Assembly: GCA_019422905.1 (NCBI GenBank)
Contig: JAHZCM010000057.1
Location: forward strand, 3,899 to 12,353
Source of the DNA: Oscillospiraceae bacterium
GTDB lineage: Bacteria > Bacillota > Clostridia > Oscillospirales > Acutalibacteraceae
Length of the DNA stretch: 8,455 bases
Direction: 5' to 3'
Shown: positions 1-6,781 of the stretch, piece by piece
How the letters are laid out: each line of letters starts with the position of its first letter
Position numbering within the stretch: the stretch's first letter is position 1
Position numbers and translations under genes: made by a program
The notes under the pieces: generated by a model
Database searches by the model: none
What the model saw: the letters and a program-made list of their open reading frames with translations, nothing else
What the model was told of the DNA's origin: nothing

Positions 1-1
1 C

Positions 2-733
2 TCGAGCCGGAAAATACAGATCGCTTATGCGGCGCTGATTCCGCTTAACCTGCTGGCGCTCGAGATGACGGAATGCCGCACCACCTACATCGTGCTTTTG
101 ATCGTCTGCCCGGTCATGCTGTACTTTTACGGAAAGAAAAAGTGGACCGCCGTCTATCTGGCTCTTTTGTTCGGCTTTGCGCTCCTGATTCTGTTTTTCG
201 GCGACTCGGTGGATTTTCTGCCGCGCATCGACGAAATTGCAAAGGACTTTTCCAAGCGGCTGAGCATCTGGTCCGGCGCGATCGGGAGCATTCTGGACGC
301 GCCGCTTTTCGGGCGCGGCTACAATACATACGCCCGCATCCGCAGCCTTTACGGCTCTTATGCGCTCGCAAAGCACTCGCACAACCTGCTTTTGGAAGTG
401 CTCATGGACTTCGGTATCGTGGGCACGGCGGTTTTGTTGGGATATTTCGCGATCAATATCAATAAGATCATCCGGCTCCACAAACAAAACAAGTGCCACC
501 AGCGCTATGCGCTGACTGTTTCCGTCATCCTCTGCGTACTGCTGCACGGCCTGCTGGACATCACGATGCTGTGGCCGCAGACCAGTCTGCTGATCATGTA
601 CGTGGTCGGCTTCAGCACGGAATACGACAAGCAGCACATTTTCAGCACGGAGCGCAAACACGAGATCATCTCCGTTCATCCCCAGAGCAGAAAACACCTG
701 CCAGGCAGCGAATCCAAATCGTCAATTTTGTAA
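2..733 (+). CDS. O-antigen ligase/polymerase-like membrane protein (5'-truncated by window edge)
   Basis: The reading frame is open from the left edge to a TAA at 731-733, leaving about 243 C-terminal residues. The ATG at 65 is not taken as the start: it lies inside a segment, LEMTECRTTY, that matches the conserved 'L-x-T-x-SR' region of the Wzy_C/O-antigen ligase family, and the codons before it encode a hydrophobic helix. The fragment has several membrane segments, an extracytoplasmic loop with R-x-S-x-W and the GRGYNTY region, then AKHSHN followed by another helix. That His-Ser-His-Asn block is the family's hallmark region. Family members join or polymerise undecaprenyl-linked glycans at the outer face of the membrane, so a role in capsule, exopolysaccharide or teichoic-acid-like glycan assembly is likely. 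The exact substrate cannot be told. It ends a transcription unit, and its partner genes would lie to the left of the window. Confidence 0.82.
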   Translation, partial: SSRKIQIAYAALIPLNLLALEMTECRTTYIVLLIVCPVMLYFYGKKKWTAVYLALLFGFALLILFFGDSVDFLPRIDEIAKDFSKRLSIWSGAIGSILDAPLFGRGYNTYARIRSLYGSYALAKHSHNLLLEVLMDFGIVGTAVLLGYFAININKIIRLHKQNKCHQRYALTVSVILCVLLHGLLDITMLWPQTSLLIMYVVGFSTEYDKQHIFSTERKHEIISVHPQSRKHLPGSESKSSIL

Positions 734-741
734 TCCTTAGA

Positions 742-775
742 CAAAGGCTGTCGGTTTTTCCGGCAGCCTTTTCTC
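742..775 (+). terminator. Rho-independent terminator after the O-antigen ligase-like gene
   Basis: A 10-bp stem, AGGCTGTCGG (745-754) with CCGGCAGCCT (760-769), contains one G-U wobble and a TTTTT loop. It is followed by a T-rich stretch. It begins 11 bases after the stop codon and separates this gene from the next promoter. Confidence 0.88.
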
Positions 776-786
776 TTTGTTTGCTC

Positions 787-815
787 TTTTCGTTTTCTTT
801 CGTTTTTGTTATAAT
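787..815 (+). promoter_or_regulatory. Extended -10 promoter for the PurF-like gene
   Basis: A consensus TATAAT at 810-815 is preceded by TG with the proper one-base gap (807-809), giving an extended -10 element. The -35 region about 17 bases upstream (787-792, TTTTCG) is weak, as is common for extended -10 promoters. The predicted start near 822 leaves a leader of about 45 bases, too short for a purine riboswitch. Confidence 0.65.
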
Positions 816-866
816 GATATCGTCTTTTTTCAAATCTAACTCTTACAGCAAAGGAAGTTTAAATCT

Positions 867-2282
867 ATGGGCGGATTTTTTGGCGTTGCATCCAAGGATG
901 ACTGTGTTTTCGACCTGTTCTTCGGCGTGGATTATCATTCCCACCTCGGCACGCGCCGGGCGGGTATGGCGGTCTACAGTGCGGAGCATGGCTTTGACAG
1001 GGCCATTCACAACATTGAAAATGCGCCGTTCCGGACAAAGTTTACCTCGGAATCGCACTCCATGCACGGCACGCTGGGCATCGGCTGTATTTCCGATTAT
1101 GAGGCGCAGCCGATTCTCGTGCGCTCCCACCACGGCACCTTCGCCATCACGACGGTCGGCAAGATCAACAATGCCGACGAAATCGCCGACCGGATCATCA
1201 GCGGCAAAACGCACTTCTTTGAGATGCAGAACGGTGAAATCAACCCGACGGAGCTTGTTGCCGCGATCATCAACCAGAAGGAGAATTTCATCGAAGGCAT
1301 CCGCTATGCGCAGGAGATCATCGACGGCTCGCTGTCCATGCTGATCCTTACGCCGAAGGGCATCTACGCCGCCCGCGACAGATTGGGCCGCACCCCTGTA
1401 ACGCTCGGCAAAAAAGAGGACGGCTACTGCGTCAGCTTTGAGAGCTTCGCCTATCTCAATCTCGGCTATCAGAGCTACCGGGAGCTTGGCCCCGGTGAAA
1501 TCGTTGTGGTGGACGCGGAAAACGTCCGCACGCTCGTCGCACCCGGCAAGGAAATGAAGATCTGCACCTTCCTGTGGGTATATTACGGTTATCCTTCCTC
1601 CTCCTATGAGGGCATCAGCGTGGAGCAGATGCGCTACAACTGCGGCAAGCTGCTTGCCCGCCGCGACCGCGTCGATGATGTAAAGCCGGATATCGTGGCC
1701 GGCGTACCGGATTCCGGCACCGCCCATGCGATCGGCTATGCCAATGAATCCGGCATCCCGTTCTCCCGCCCGTTCATCAAGTATACGCCCACATGGCCGC
1801 GCTCCTTCATGCCGACGCATCAGAGCAAGCGCAATCTGATCGCCAAAATGAAGCTGATTCCGGTTCACGACCTGATCGACGGCAAGAGCATGATCCTGAT
1901 CGACGACTCAATCGTGCGCGGCACGCAGCTTCGGGAAACGACGGAATTCCTCTACGCCAGCGGCGCGAAAGAAGTGCATGTCCGCCCGGCCTGTCCACCC
2001 CTGCTCTTCGGCTGCAAATACCTGAATTTCTCCCGCTCCTCCTCGGAGATGGAGCTGATTACCCGCCGCGTGATCCGCGAGCTGGAAGGCTGCGACCCCG
2101 ACTACGAGACGCTCTGCGAATACGCCGACCCGGACAGCGAGAAATACCGGAGGATGGTCGATAAAATCTGTGAGAACCAGCACTTCACCTCCCTGCGCTA
2201 TCATCGTCTGGATGACCTCATTGAGTCCGTCGGCATTGAGCCGTGCAAGCTCTGCACCTATTGCTGGAACGGCAAAGAATAA
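867..2282 (+). CDS. PurF-like phosphoribosyltransferase with a degenerate glutaminase domain (amidophosphoribosyltransferase homologue)
   Basis: The 471-residue protein has the length and domain order of Bacillus-type PurF: an N-terminal Ntn glutaminase fold (about 1-230) and a type I phosphoribosyltransferase domain (about 255-405). True PurF hydrolyses glutamine and adds the ammonia to PRPP, the first step of purine synthesis. The phosphoribosyltransferase half looks functional: VPDSGTAHAIGYA at 280-292 and the PRPP loop LIDDSIVRGT at 344-353. Cysteines 233, 383, 460 and 463 fall where the four Fe-S ligands of Bacillus PurF lie. The glutaminase half does not look functional. The family's MCG start, which supplies the nucleophile Cys, is MGG here. 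By eye, the RYST arginine, the NG oxyanion asparagine and the SDTE aspartate are also replaced (near residues 74, 97 and 127). It may use free ammonia, another amine, or be regulatory. The start is set by AAGGAAG at 851-857. It is a single-gene unit with its own promoter and terminator. Homology is confident; activity is unknown, so I withhold the symbol purF. Confidence 0.9.
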   Translation: MGGFFGVASKDDCVFDLFFGVDYHSHLGTRRAGMAVYSAEHGFDRAIHNIENAPFRTKFTSESHSMHGTLGIGCISDYEAQPILVRSHHGTFAITTVGKINNADEIADRIISGKTHFFEMQNGEINPTELVAAIINQKENFIEGIRYAQEIIDGSLSMLILTPKGIYAARDRLGRTPVTLGKKEDGYCVSFESFAYLNLGYQSYRELGPGEIVVVDAENVRTLVAPGKEMKICTFLWVYYGYPSSSYEGISVEQMRYNCGKLLARRDRVDDVKPDIVAGVPDSGTAHAIGYANESGIPFSRPFIKYTPTWPRSFMPTHQSKRNLIAKMKLIPVHDLIDGKSMILIDDSIVRGTQLRETTEFLYASGAKEVHVRPACPPLLFGCKYLNFSRSSSEMELITRRVIRELEGCDPDYETLCEYADPDSEKYRRMVDKICENQHFTSLRYHRLDDLIESVGIEPCKLCTYCWNGKE

Positions 2283-2298
2283 GCTCCTGCGTCTGCTC

Positions 2299-2337
2299 AA
2301 GGTACCGGCCTTCTTTACGAAGAGCCGGCGCCTTTTT
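2299..2337 (+). terminator. Rho-independent terminator after the PurF-like gene
   Basis: The arms GGTACCGGC (2301-2309) and GCCGGCGCC (2324-2332) pair with one wobble and one mismatch. The stem can extend inward through CTTC/GAAG with a bulged A. A T5 run follows at 2333-2337. It lies 17 bases after the stop. Confidence 0.8.
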
Positions 2338-2347
2338 GCATTTTCTC

Positions 2348-2376
2348 TTGTTTTTTCCGCCTGAACCCCCTATAAT
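2348..2376 (+). promoter_or_regulatory. Promoter of the hydrolase-kinase pair
   Basis: TTGTTT at 2348-2353 and TATAAT at 2371-2376 are separated by exactly 17 bases, a near-consensus vegetative promoter. It lies just after the upstream terminator and about 50 bases before the hydrolase start codon. Confidence 0.75.
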
Positions 2377-2424
2377 AAAGAATAAATATCCGCAGGCTGC
2401 GGTTTTCCGGGAGGATGGTATAAA

Positions 2425-3099
2425 ATGATTTTTGAAAATTATGACCGTGTTGTTTTTGCAGGGGACTCCGTTACCGATATGGGCAGCGTGCAGCCGGTCG
2501 GCGAAGGGCTTTTTGACAACATGGGGCACGGCTTTCCGCGCGTCATCGAAAGTCTCGTGTATGCGGTATATCCGGAGCTGAATATCCGTTTCACAAATTC
2601 CGGCATCAGCGGCAATACATCGAAACAGCTTCTCGAGCGCTATCAGCGCGATGTGCTCGACCTGAACCCGCAGTGGGTCTCGATCTGCATCGGCATCAAC
2701 GACGTGTGGCGGCAGTTTGATTCACCCGCCATGCCGGACGAGGCCGTCACACCCGAAGCCTACGAACAGAACCTGCGCAGTATGATCGGGCGTGCAAAGG
2801 AAGCCGCAAAGGGCGTCATTCTCGCAACGCCGTATTATATGGAGCCGAACCGCACCGATTTCATGCGCGCCCGCATGCAGGAATACGTAGACATTTGCGC
2901 GCGGCTTGCAAAGGAATACGATTGCATTTTCGTCGATTTCCAGTCGATGTACGACCGCTATTTTGCCTATCAGCATTCCTCTCTGATCGCCTGGGACCGC
3001 GTGCATCCGAACCAGATCGGCGCAACGCTGATGGCAAAGGAATGGCTCGCCGCCTGCGGCTTCGATTACGGCCACGTGCCGCCGGCAAGGGAGGCCTGA
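2425..3099 (+). CDS. SGNH/GDSL-family hydrolase (probable esterase or deacetylase)
   Basis: The 224-residue protein carries all four SGNH consensus blocks. Block I is FAGDSVTD with nucleophile Ser15. Block II is NSGISGNT with oxyanion Gly near 60. Block III is GINDVW with Asn92. Block V is DRVHP with Asp191 and His194. Enzymes of this family cleave ester bonds by a Ser-His-Asp mechanism. Many bacterial members of this size are carbohydrate acetyl-esterases or lysophospholipases, but the substrate cannot be read from sequence. No signal peptide is evident, so it is probably cytoplasmic. GGGAGG at 2409-2414 supports the start, with 10 bases of spacing. The gene is followed after 4 bases by the P-loop protein, whose ribosome binding site lies inside this gene's last codons, so the two are co-transcribed. 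Confidence 0.87.
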   Translation: MIFENYDRVVFAGDSVTDMGSVQPVGEGLFDNMGHGFPRVIESLVYAVYPELNIRFTNSGISGNTSKQLLERYQRDVLDLNPQWVSICIGINDVWRQFDSPAMPDEAVTPEAYEQNLRSMIGRAKEAAKGVILATPYYMEPNRTDFMRARMQEYVDICARLAKEYDCIFVDFQSMYDRYFAYQHSSLIAWDRVHPNQIGATLMAKEWLAACGFDYGHVPPAREA

Positions 3100-3103
3100 C
3101 CGG

Positions 3104-3595
3104 ATGGCCGGAACCGTTTTTCTGATCTGCGGCAAAATCTGCAGCGGCAAAGGTTACTATACGCGGCAGCTTCGACGCGGTGTAAACGCCGTCGTGCTCT
3201 CCTGTGATGAAATTGAAAACGATCTTTTCCACCACAGACTCGGAGACCGGCACGACGAGATCTCGGCGGATATCAAGCGGTACCTGCACAAAAAAGCAGC
3301 GGAAATTGCCCGGGCGGGCTGTCCCGTCATTCTCGACTGGGGCTTTTGGAGCCGCGCGGAGCGCGAATCCGTTTCCGCACTTTACCGGGACGCAAGTATT
3401 CCGTTTGAATGGCATTATGTGGAGATTGCGGACGCGGACTGGATACGCAACATTGAATCGCGCAACGAAGCGGTTGCCGCCGGCAAAACGACCGATTACG
3501 CCGTGGACAGCAGACTGCTCGAAAAGCTCCGATCGCGTTTTGAACCGCCGGCGCAGAGTGAAATCGACGTGTGGCATGTGAACAAAAGACAGTAA
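3104..3595 (+). CDS. Small AAA_33-type P-loop ATPase/kinase-like protein
   Basis: This 163-residue protein starts with a beta strand and P-loop, CGKICSGKGYY (Lys16), followed by a conserved SCDEI (Asp35). A hydrophobic strand ending in Asp78 follows (VILDWGFW), then a lid-like region with ARG-rich RNIESRN at 115-121. This order is typical of the AAA_33/zeta-toxin-like single-domain kinases that phosphorylate small molecules, nucleotides or RNA ends. The residue after the P-loop lysine is Gly rather than Ser/Thr, as in adenylate kinases (GKGT), but here Tyr follows. The substrate is unknown. AAGGGAGG at 3087-3094, inside the end of the hydrolase gene, gives a 9-base spacing to the ATG. The pairing suggests coupled expression with the hydrolase, not necessarily a shared pathway. 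A toxin role is not supported, since no antitoxin-like gene adjoins it. Confidence 0.8.
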   Translation: MAGTVFLICGKICSGKGYYTRQLRRGVNAVVLSCDEIENDLFHHRLGDRHDEISADIKRYLHKKAAEIARAGCPVILDWGFWSRAERESVSALYRDASIPFEWHYVEIADADWIRNIESRNEAVAAGKTTDYAVDSRLLEKLRSRFEPPAQSEIDVWHVNKRQ

Positions 3596-3704
3596 AAAAG
3601 CGCCGCAGCAGGCCAAAGCTGAAGCGCACCCTTTTCCTCCGTACAAGTATGACAGCATACTTGTCTCACAAATGGGATGCCGTTCGCCAAAGCCTGCTGC
3701 GGCG
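3594..3704 (-). terminator. Likely terminator for the minus-strand operon (perhaps bidirectional)
   Basis: Read on the minus strand, the 13-bp terminal stem of the palindromic element is followed at once by C and six T residues (3600-3594), the arrangement of an intrinsic terminator. It starts 13 bases after the acetyltransferase stop. Read on the plus strand, the stem is followed by a weaker T-rich stretch (TCATTTTA) and preceded by six A residues, so it may also end the hydrolase-kinase transcript. The long interrupted stem is unusual for a terminator. Confidence 0.6.
3601..3704. repeat. 104-base palindromic element between convergent genes
   Basis: The ends are a perfect 13-bp inverted repeat: CGCCGCAGCAGGC at 3601-3613 and GCCTGCTGCGGCG at 3692-3704. 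Inside lies a second perfect hairpin, ACAAGTATG (3643-3651) and CATACTTGT (3656-3664), with a 4-base loop. Between the two, the flanks pair partly, for example around 3621-3635 with 3671-3685, so the whole segment can fold into one long stem. It has no gene. It may be a member of a dispersed intergenic repeat family, which cannot be tested from one copy. Confidence 0.7.
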
Positions 3705-3717
3705 TCATTTTATGATA

Positions 3718-4280
3718 TTACATGTCTTTTCTCATGATGTAAAACCAGGATTTTTCCGCATACCGGGCGAAGCCGTGCGTCTCATACAGCCGGACAGGTC
3801 CTCGGTATTGCCAGATATATGCCCTGTTCAAAAACGGGTAGCCTTCAACATGGGCATAGCCTTCCTCCGCCGCGTCCGACAGGACACGCTCCACCATGCG
3901 GTTCGCGATCCCCTTTCCCTGATATGCCGGCGCGATGTCCATGCAGTACAGGATCTTGATTCTCCCTCTTCCGCCGTCCGGCGTCAGGAAGTCCGGGTTT
4001 TCGCGGATTGGCGCATAATCCTCCTTATCGCCGGCATTGCACCAGCCGATGGCGCGGTCGCCGTCATAAACCAGATGCCCGGTCATCATGCCGCTTTGAA
4101 TCAGCTCCGTTGCTTTTGGCGGCGCTCTGCGCGAGTCTTATAGCGGTTCTCATCGCTCAAATGGCTTTCGAGGCAGTAGCATTCGCGCCGCGGATCGTTT
4201 TCGGGAAAAGCGCCGTTTTCAAAATAACCGAAGAATTCATCGGCCATTTGCGGCGTGAGCCTTTTAAACTGTATCTGCAT
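3718..4280 (-). pseudogene. GNAT-family N-acetyltransferase, frameshifted
   Basis: Two reading frames together make one GNAT protein. The first starts at ATG 4280, 5 bases after GGGAGG (4286-4291), and runs 59 codons to a TGA at 4103-4101. It begins MQIQFKRLTP and contains ECYCLESH, typical of the N-terminus of this acetyltransferase group. The second, open from 4137 to the TAA at 3720-3718, carries the catalytic core, including the acetyl-CoA motif QGKGIA and a C-terminal LYETHGF. Adding one A to the A4 run (plus-strand TTTT at 4114-4117) joins them as RRQKATELIQSG without a stop, giving 187 residues. The frame break is therefore a one-base deletion, a sequencing error or, less likely, programmed -1 slippage at CAA-AAG. 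An internal ATG at 4089 could express only a 123-residue remnant. It lies 82 bases after metH with no clear terminator between, so it may be the tail of that operon. The substrate is unknown. Confidence 0.85.
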
Positions 4281-4362
4281 GGCATCCTCCCGCTAAAAAT
4301 TAAATTCTGAAAGCTCGATTTTATCCCCGCGGTTCAATAAACTCGATTCCATCGCTGCGGCT

Positions 4363-6762
4363 CTATTCCGTTTCCGAAAACAGCTTTTCCGCATAGCGGA
4401 CGGAACCCATCGCGTCCTTGGAGTAGAAATCCGCGCCGATGGCCTCGGCATATTCGGGATTCAGCACCGCGCCGCCGACCATCACCTTACAGTCATGCAC
4501 GCGGCGAAGCTGCTTGATCGTCTCCTCCATGCTGCCGACTGTCGTCGTCATCAGCGCGGAAAGGCCGACAAGCCGGATGTTCTTTTCCACCGCCGTCTGC
4601 ACGATGGTTTCCGGCGGCACATCCTTGCCGAGGTCGATAACCTCGAAGCCGTAATTTTCGAGCAGCACCTTCACAATGTTTTTGCCGATATCGTGGATAT
4701 CGCCCTTGACGGTCGCAAGGATGATGCTGCCTTTTTTTTCCTCCTGAATACCTTTCTTCGCCAGATCGGTCTTGATGCGGTCAAAGGCTTCCTTGGCGGC
4801 ATCCGCACTCATGAGGAGTTGCGGCAGGAAAAGCGTGCCCTTTTCAAAGCCCTGCCCCACCTCGTCGAGCGCCGGGATCAGCGCGCCGTTGATGATGTCA
4901 AGCGGCGGCGTATCCTGAAGCGCCGCATCGGTCAAACGCCCGGCCTGCTCCTTCAGTCCCTTTACAATCGCGCGGTGGAGCGTCATCTCCTGCACGCCCT
5001 GCGGGACCATCTGCGCCCCGGACGTCTGCTGATCCGGCGACGCAACTGTATTCGCGTATGCCTCGATATAGTCCTTGCAGCCGCTGTCAATCCCCGTCAG
5101 CGCGCAGAACGCGCGATAGACCTTCATCAGCTCGCCGCTCAGCGGATTGATGATGCCCGCGCTGAGGCCGCGCTGCATTGCCATCGCAAAAAAGGTGCTC
5201 GTCACGATCTCCCGGCGCGGCAGGCCGAAGGAAATATTCGAGACACCGAGCACCGTATGCACGCCGAGCGTGTGCCGGATCGTATCCAGCGCGTCCAGCG
5301 TAATCTGCGCGTTCTGCGCGCCGGTGCTCACCGTCATGGCCAGCGTATCCACAAGGATATTCCGGCGAGGGATGCCGTATTCCTCCGCCGTGCAGATGAT
5401 CCTCTCCGCAATCCGCACGCGGGCCTCGGCGCTGTCCGGGATGCCGTTTTCATCGAGCGTCAGCGCCACAACGGCGGCGCCGTACTTCTTCACAAGCGGC
5501 AGAACGGCGTGCAGGGACTCCGCCTTGCCGTTGACGGAATTCACGAGCGGCTTGCCGTTATAGAGCCGCAGCGCGCGCTCCATGGCCTGAATATCCGAGG
5601 TATCGATTTGCAGCGGCGTGTCGGTCACCCCCTGCAGCATCGTAATGGCCTGCTCCATCGCGGCAGGCTCGTCGATACCCGGCAGGCCCACGTTGACGTC
5701 CAGAATATCTGCGCCGCGCTCCGCCTGTGCGATGCCCTCCCGGCAGAGAAACTCAAAATCGTTCTCCCGCAGCGCCTGCTTGAGCCTCGGCTTGCCGGTG
5801 GGATTGATACGCTCGCCGATCAGTACCGGGCGCTCCCCGAAAACGACGGTGTGCGTATAGGAGGATACCACGGTGCGCGCCGAAACCGTGCGGGCCTTCA
5901 CCGGCTTCCCCCGCAGTGCTTCACTGAGCAGACGGATATGTTCCGGCGTGGTGCCGCAGCAGCCGCCGAGCAGGCCGACGCCGCTTTCCGCGAACCGCAC
6001 CGCATAGCCGCAGAATTCCTCCGGCCCCACGTGATACGTCGTTTTGCCGTCCACCGTGACCGGCAGGCCGGCGTTCGGGTTGACGCAGATCGGCAGAGAC
6101 GTGCTTTCAAGCAGGCGCGGCACGAAATCCGCCATCTGCTCCGGGCCAAGGCTACAGTTCATGCCCACGGCCGACGCGCCGAGGCTTTCCGCGAGCGTCA
6201 CCGCCGCTTCGATGCTGCCGCCGGTCAGGAGCTTGCCGGAGGCGTCAAAGGTATAGGTCACGACGACGGGCAGGTCGCAGTTTTCCCGCGCCGCAAGCAG
6301 CGCGGCCTTAACCTCGTAGGTATCGCTCATCGTCTCGATCAGAATCAGATCCGCATTGTCGCGCCCGACGACCACCATCTCCTGAAACAGCGCATAGGCG
6401 TCGTCAAAGCTGAGATCGCCGAAGGGCTTCAGCAGCTTGCCCGACGGGCCGATGTCGAGCGCTACCGCCGCCCGGCCTGCGCTGGCCCTGCGCGCGATAT
6501 CGAGCGCCGCGCCGATGACCTCCCGCACGGTGTGCCCCGTTTTGGAGAGCTTCAAGCTGTTTGCGCCGAAGGTATTGGACTTCAGGATGTCACAGCCCGC
6601 GTCCGCATAGGCGGTCTGGATGTCCAAAATGACCTCCGGGCGCGTGAGGTTCCAAAGCTCCGGCAGCTCCCCGCCCGCGAGGCCGCGGGCCTGCAGCAGC
6701 GTGCCCATGCCGCCGTCAAAAATCACGGTGTATTTTCCGAATTTATCGATTACAGGATGCAT
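4363..6762 (-). CDS. metH: Cobalamin-dependent methionine synthase lacking the activation domain
   Basis: This cytoplasmic enzyme moves a methyl group from methyl-tetrahydrofolate to homocysteine via methylcobalamin. The 799-residue form has the following modules. The homocysteine-binding barrel (about 1-285) starts with FDGGMGT and has zinc ligands Cys203, Cys268 and Cys269 (NCSLGPE, GGCCGTTPEH). The pterin-binding barrel (about 305-560) has IGERINPTG and DVNVG. The helical cobalamin cap spans about 590-670. The cobalamin-binding Rossmann domain (about 675-799) has the DIHDIG motif, with His690 the expected lower axial ligand. E. coli MetH is about 1,200 residues and ends in an SAM-dependent reactivation domain. 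That part is absent here, and the adjacent upstream gene supplies a homologue. The start at 6762 is preferred because AGAGGAG (6771-6777) lies 8 bases before it. An ATG at 6792 would add 10 residues, overlap the upstream gene and lack a suitable site. The gap to the upstream gene is 19 bases. Confidence 0.95.
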   Translation of the reverse strand: MHPVIDKFGKYTVIFDGGMGTLLQARGLAGGELPELWNLTRPEVILDIQTAYADAGCDILKSNTFGANSLKLSKTGHTVREVIGAALDIARRASAGRAAVALDIGPSGKLLKPFGDLSFDDAYALFQEMVVVGRDNADLILIETMSDTYEVKAALLAARENCDLPVVVTYTFDASGKLLTGGSIEAAVTLAESLGASAVGMNCSLGPEQMADFVPRLLESTSLPICVNPNAGLPVTVDGKTTYHVGPEEFCGYAVRFAESGVGLLGGCCGTTPEHIRLLSEALRGKPVKARTVSARTVVSSYTHTVVFGERPVLIGERINPTGKPRLKQALRENDFEFLCREGIAQAERGADILDVNVGLPGIDEPAAMEQAITMLQGVTDTPLQIDTSDIQAMERALRLYNGKPLVNSVNGKAESLHAVLPLVKKYGAAVVALTLDENGIPDSAEARVRIAERIICTAEEYGIPRRNILVDTLAMTVSTGAQNAQITLDALDTIRHTLGVHTVLGVSNISFGLPRREIVTSTFFAMAMQRGLSAGIINPLSGELMKVYRAFCALTGIDSGCKDYIEAYANTVASPDQQTSGAQMVPQGVQEMTLHRAIVKGLKEQAGRLTDAALQDTPPLDIINGALIPALDEVGQGFEKGTLFLPQLLMSADAAKEAFDRIKTDLAKKGIQEEKKGSIILATVKGDIHDIGKNIVKVLLENYGFEVIDLGKDVPPETIVQTAVEKNIRLVGLSALMTTTVGSMEETIKQLRRVHDCKVMVGGAVLNPEYAEAIGADFYSKDAMGSVRYAEKLFSETE

Positions 6763-6770
6763 CCAAATCG

Positions 6771-6777
6771 CTCCTCT
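6771..6777 (-). promoter_or_regulatory. Ribosome binding site fixing the metH start
   Basis: AGAGGAG on the minus strand sits 8 bases upstream of the ATG at 6762, and overlaps the last codons and stop region of the upstream gene. It favours the 799-residue product over the 809-residue alternative that begins at 6792. Confidence 0.75.
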
Positions 6778-6781
6778 GTTT

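Noticed and set aside
843..1868. A 341-codon open frame on the minus strand opposite the PurF-like gene
   Set aside because: It is a composition shadow of the PurF-like gene. The plus strand has clear family motifs throughout, a promoter and a ribosome binding site.
3104..3595. Zeta-toxin identity for the P-loop protein
   Set aside because: The fold class is similar, but there is no adjacent antitoxin-like gene. The neighbour is a metabolic-type SGNH hydrolase, so a toxin-antitoxin call is not supported.
3601..3704. Integron attC site or CRISPR-like repeat as an explanation for the palindrome
   Set aside because: The ends lack the attC core sites, no integrase or cassette array is present, and there is a single unit with no regular spacers.
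3496..3708. Short minus-strand frames running through the palindromic element (70 and 265 codons)
   Set aside because: They read across the hairpin and antisense to the kinase and hydrolase genes, without ribosome sites or family similarity. The DNA is better explained as a structured intergenic element.
4281..4362. Terminator between metH and the acetyltransferase
   Set aside because: Only short weak inverted repeats (TTTAT/ATAAA around CCGCGG) were found, with no strong stem followed by a T run, so readthrough is more likely.
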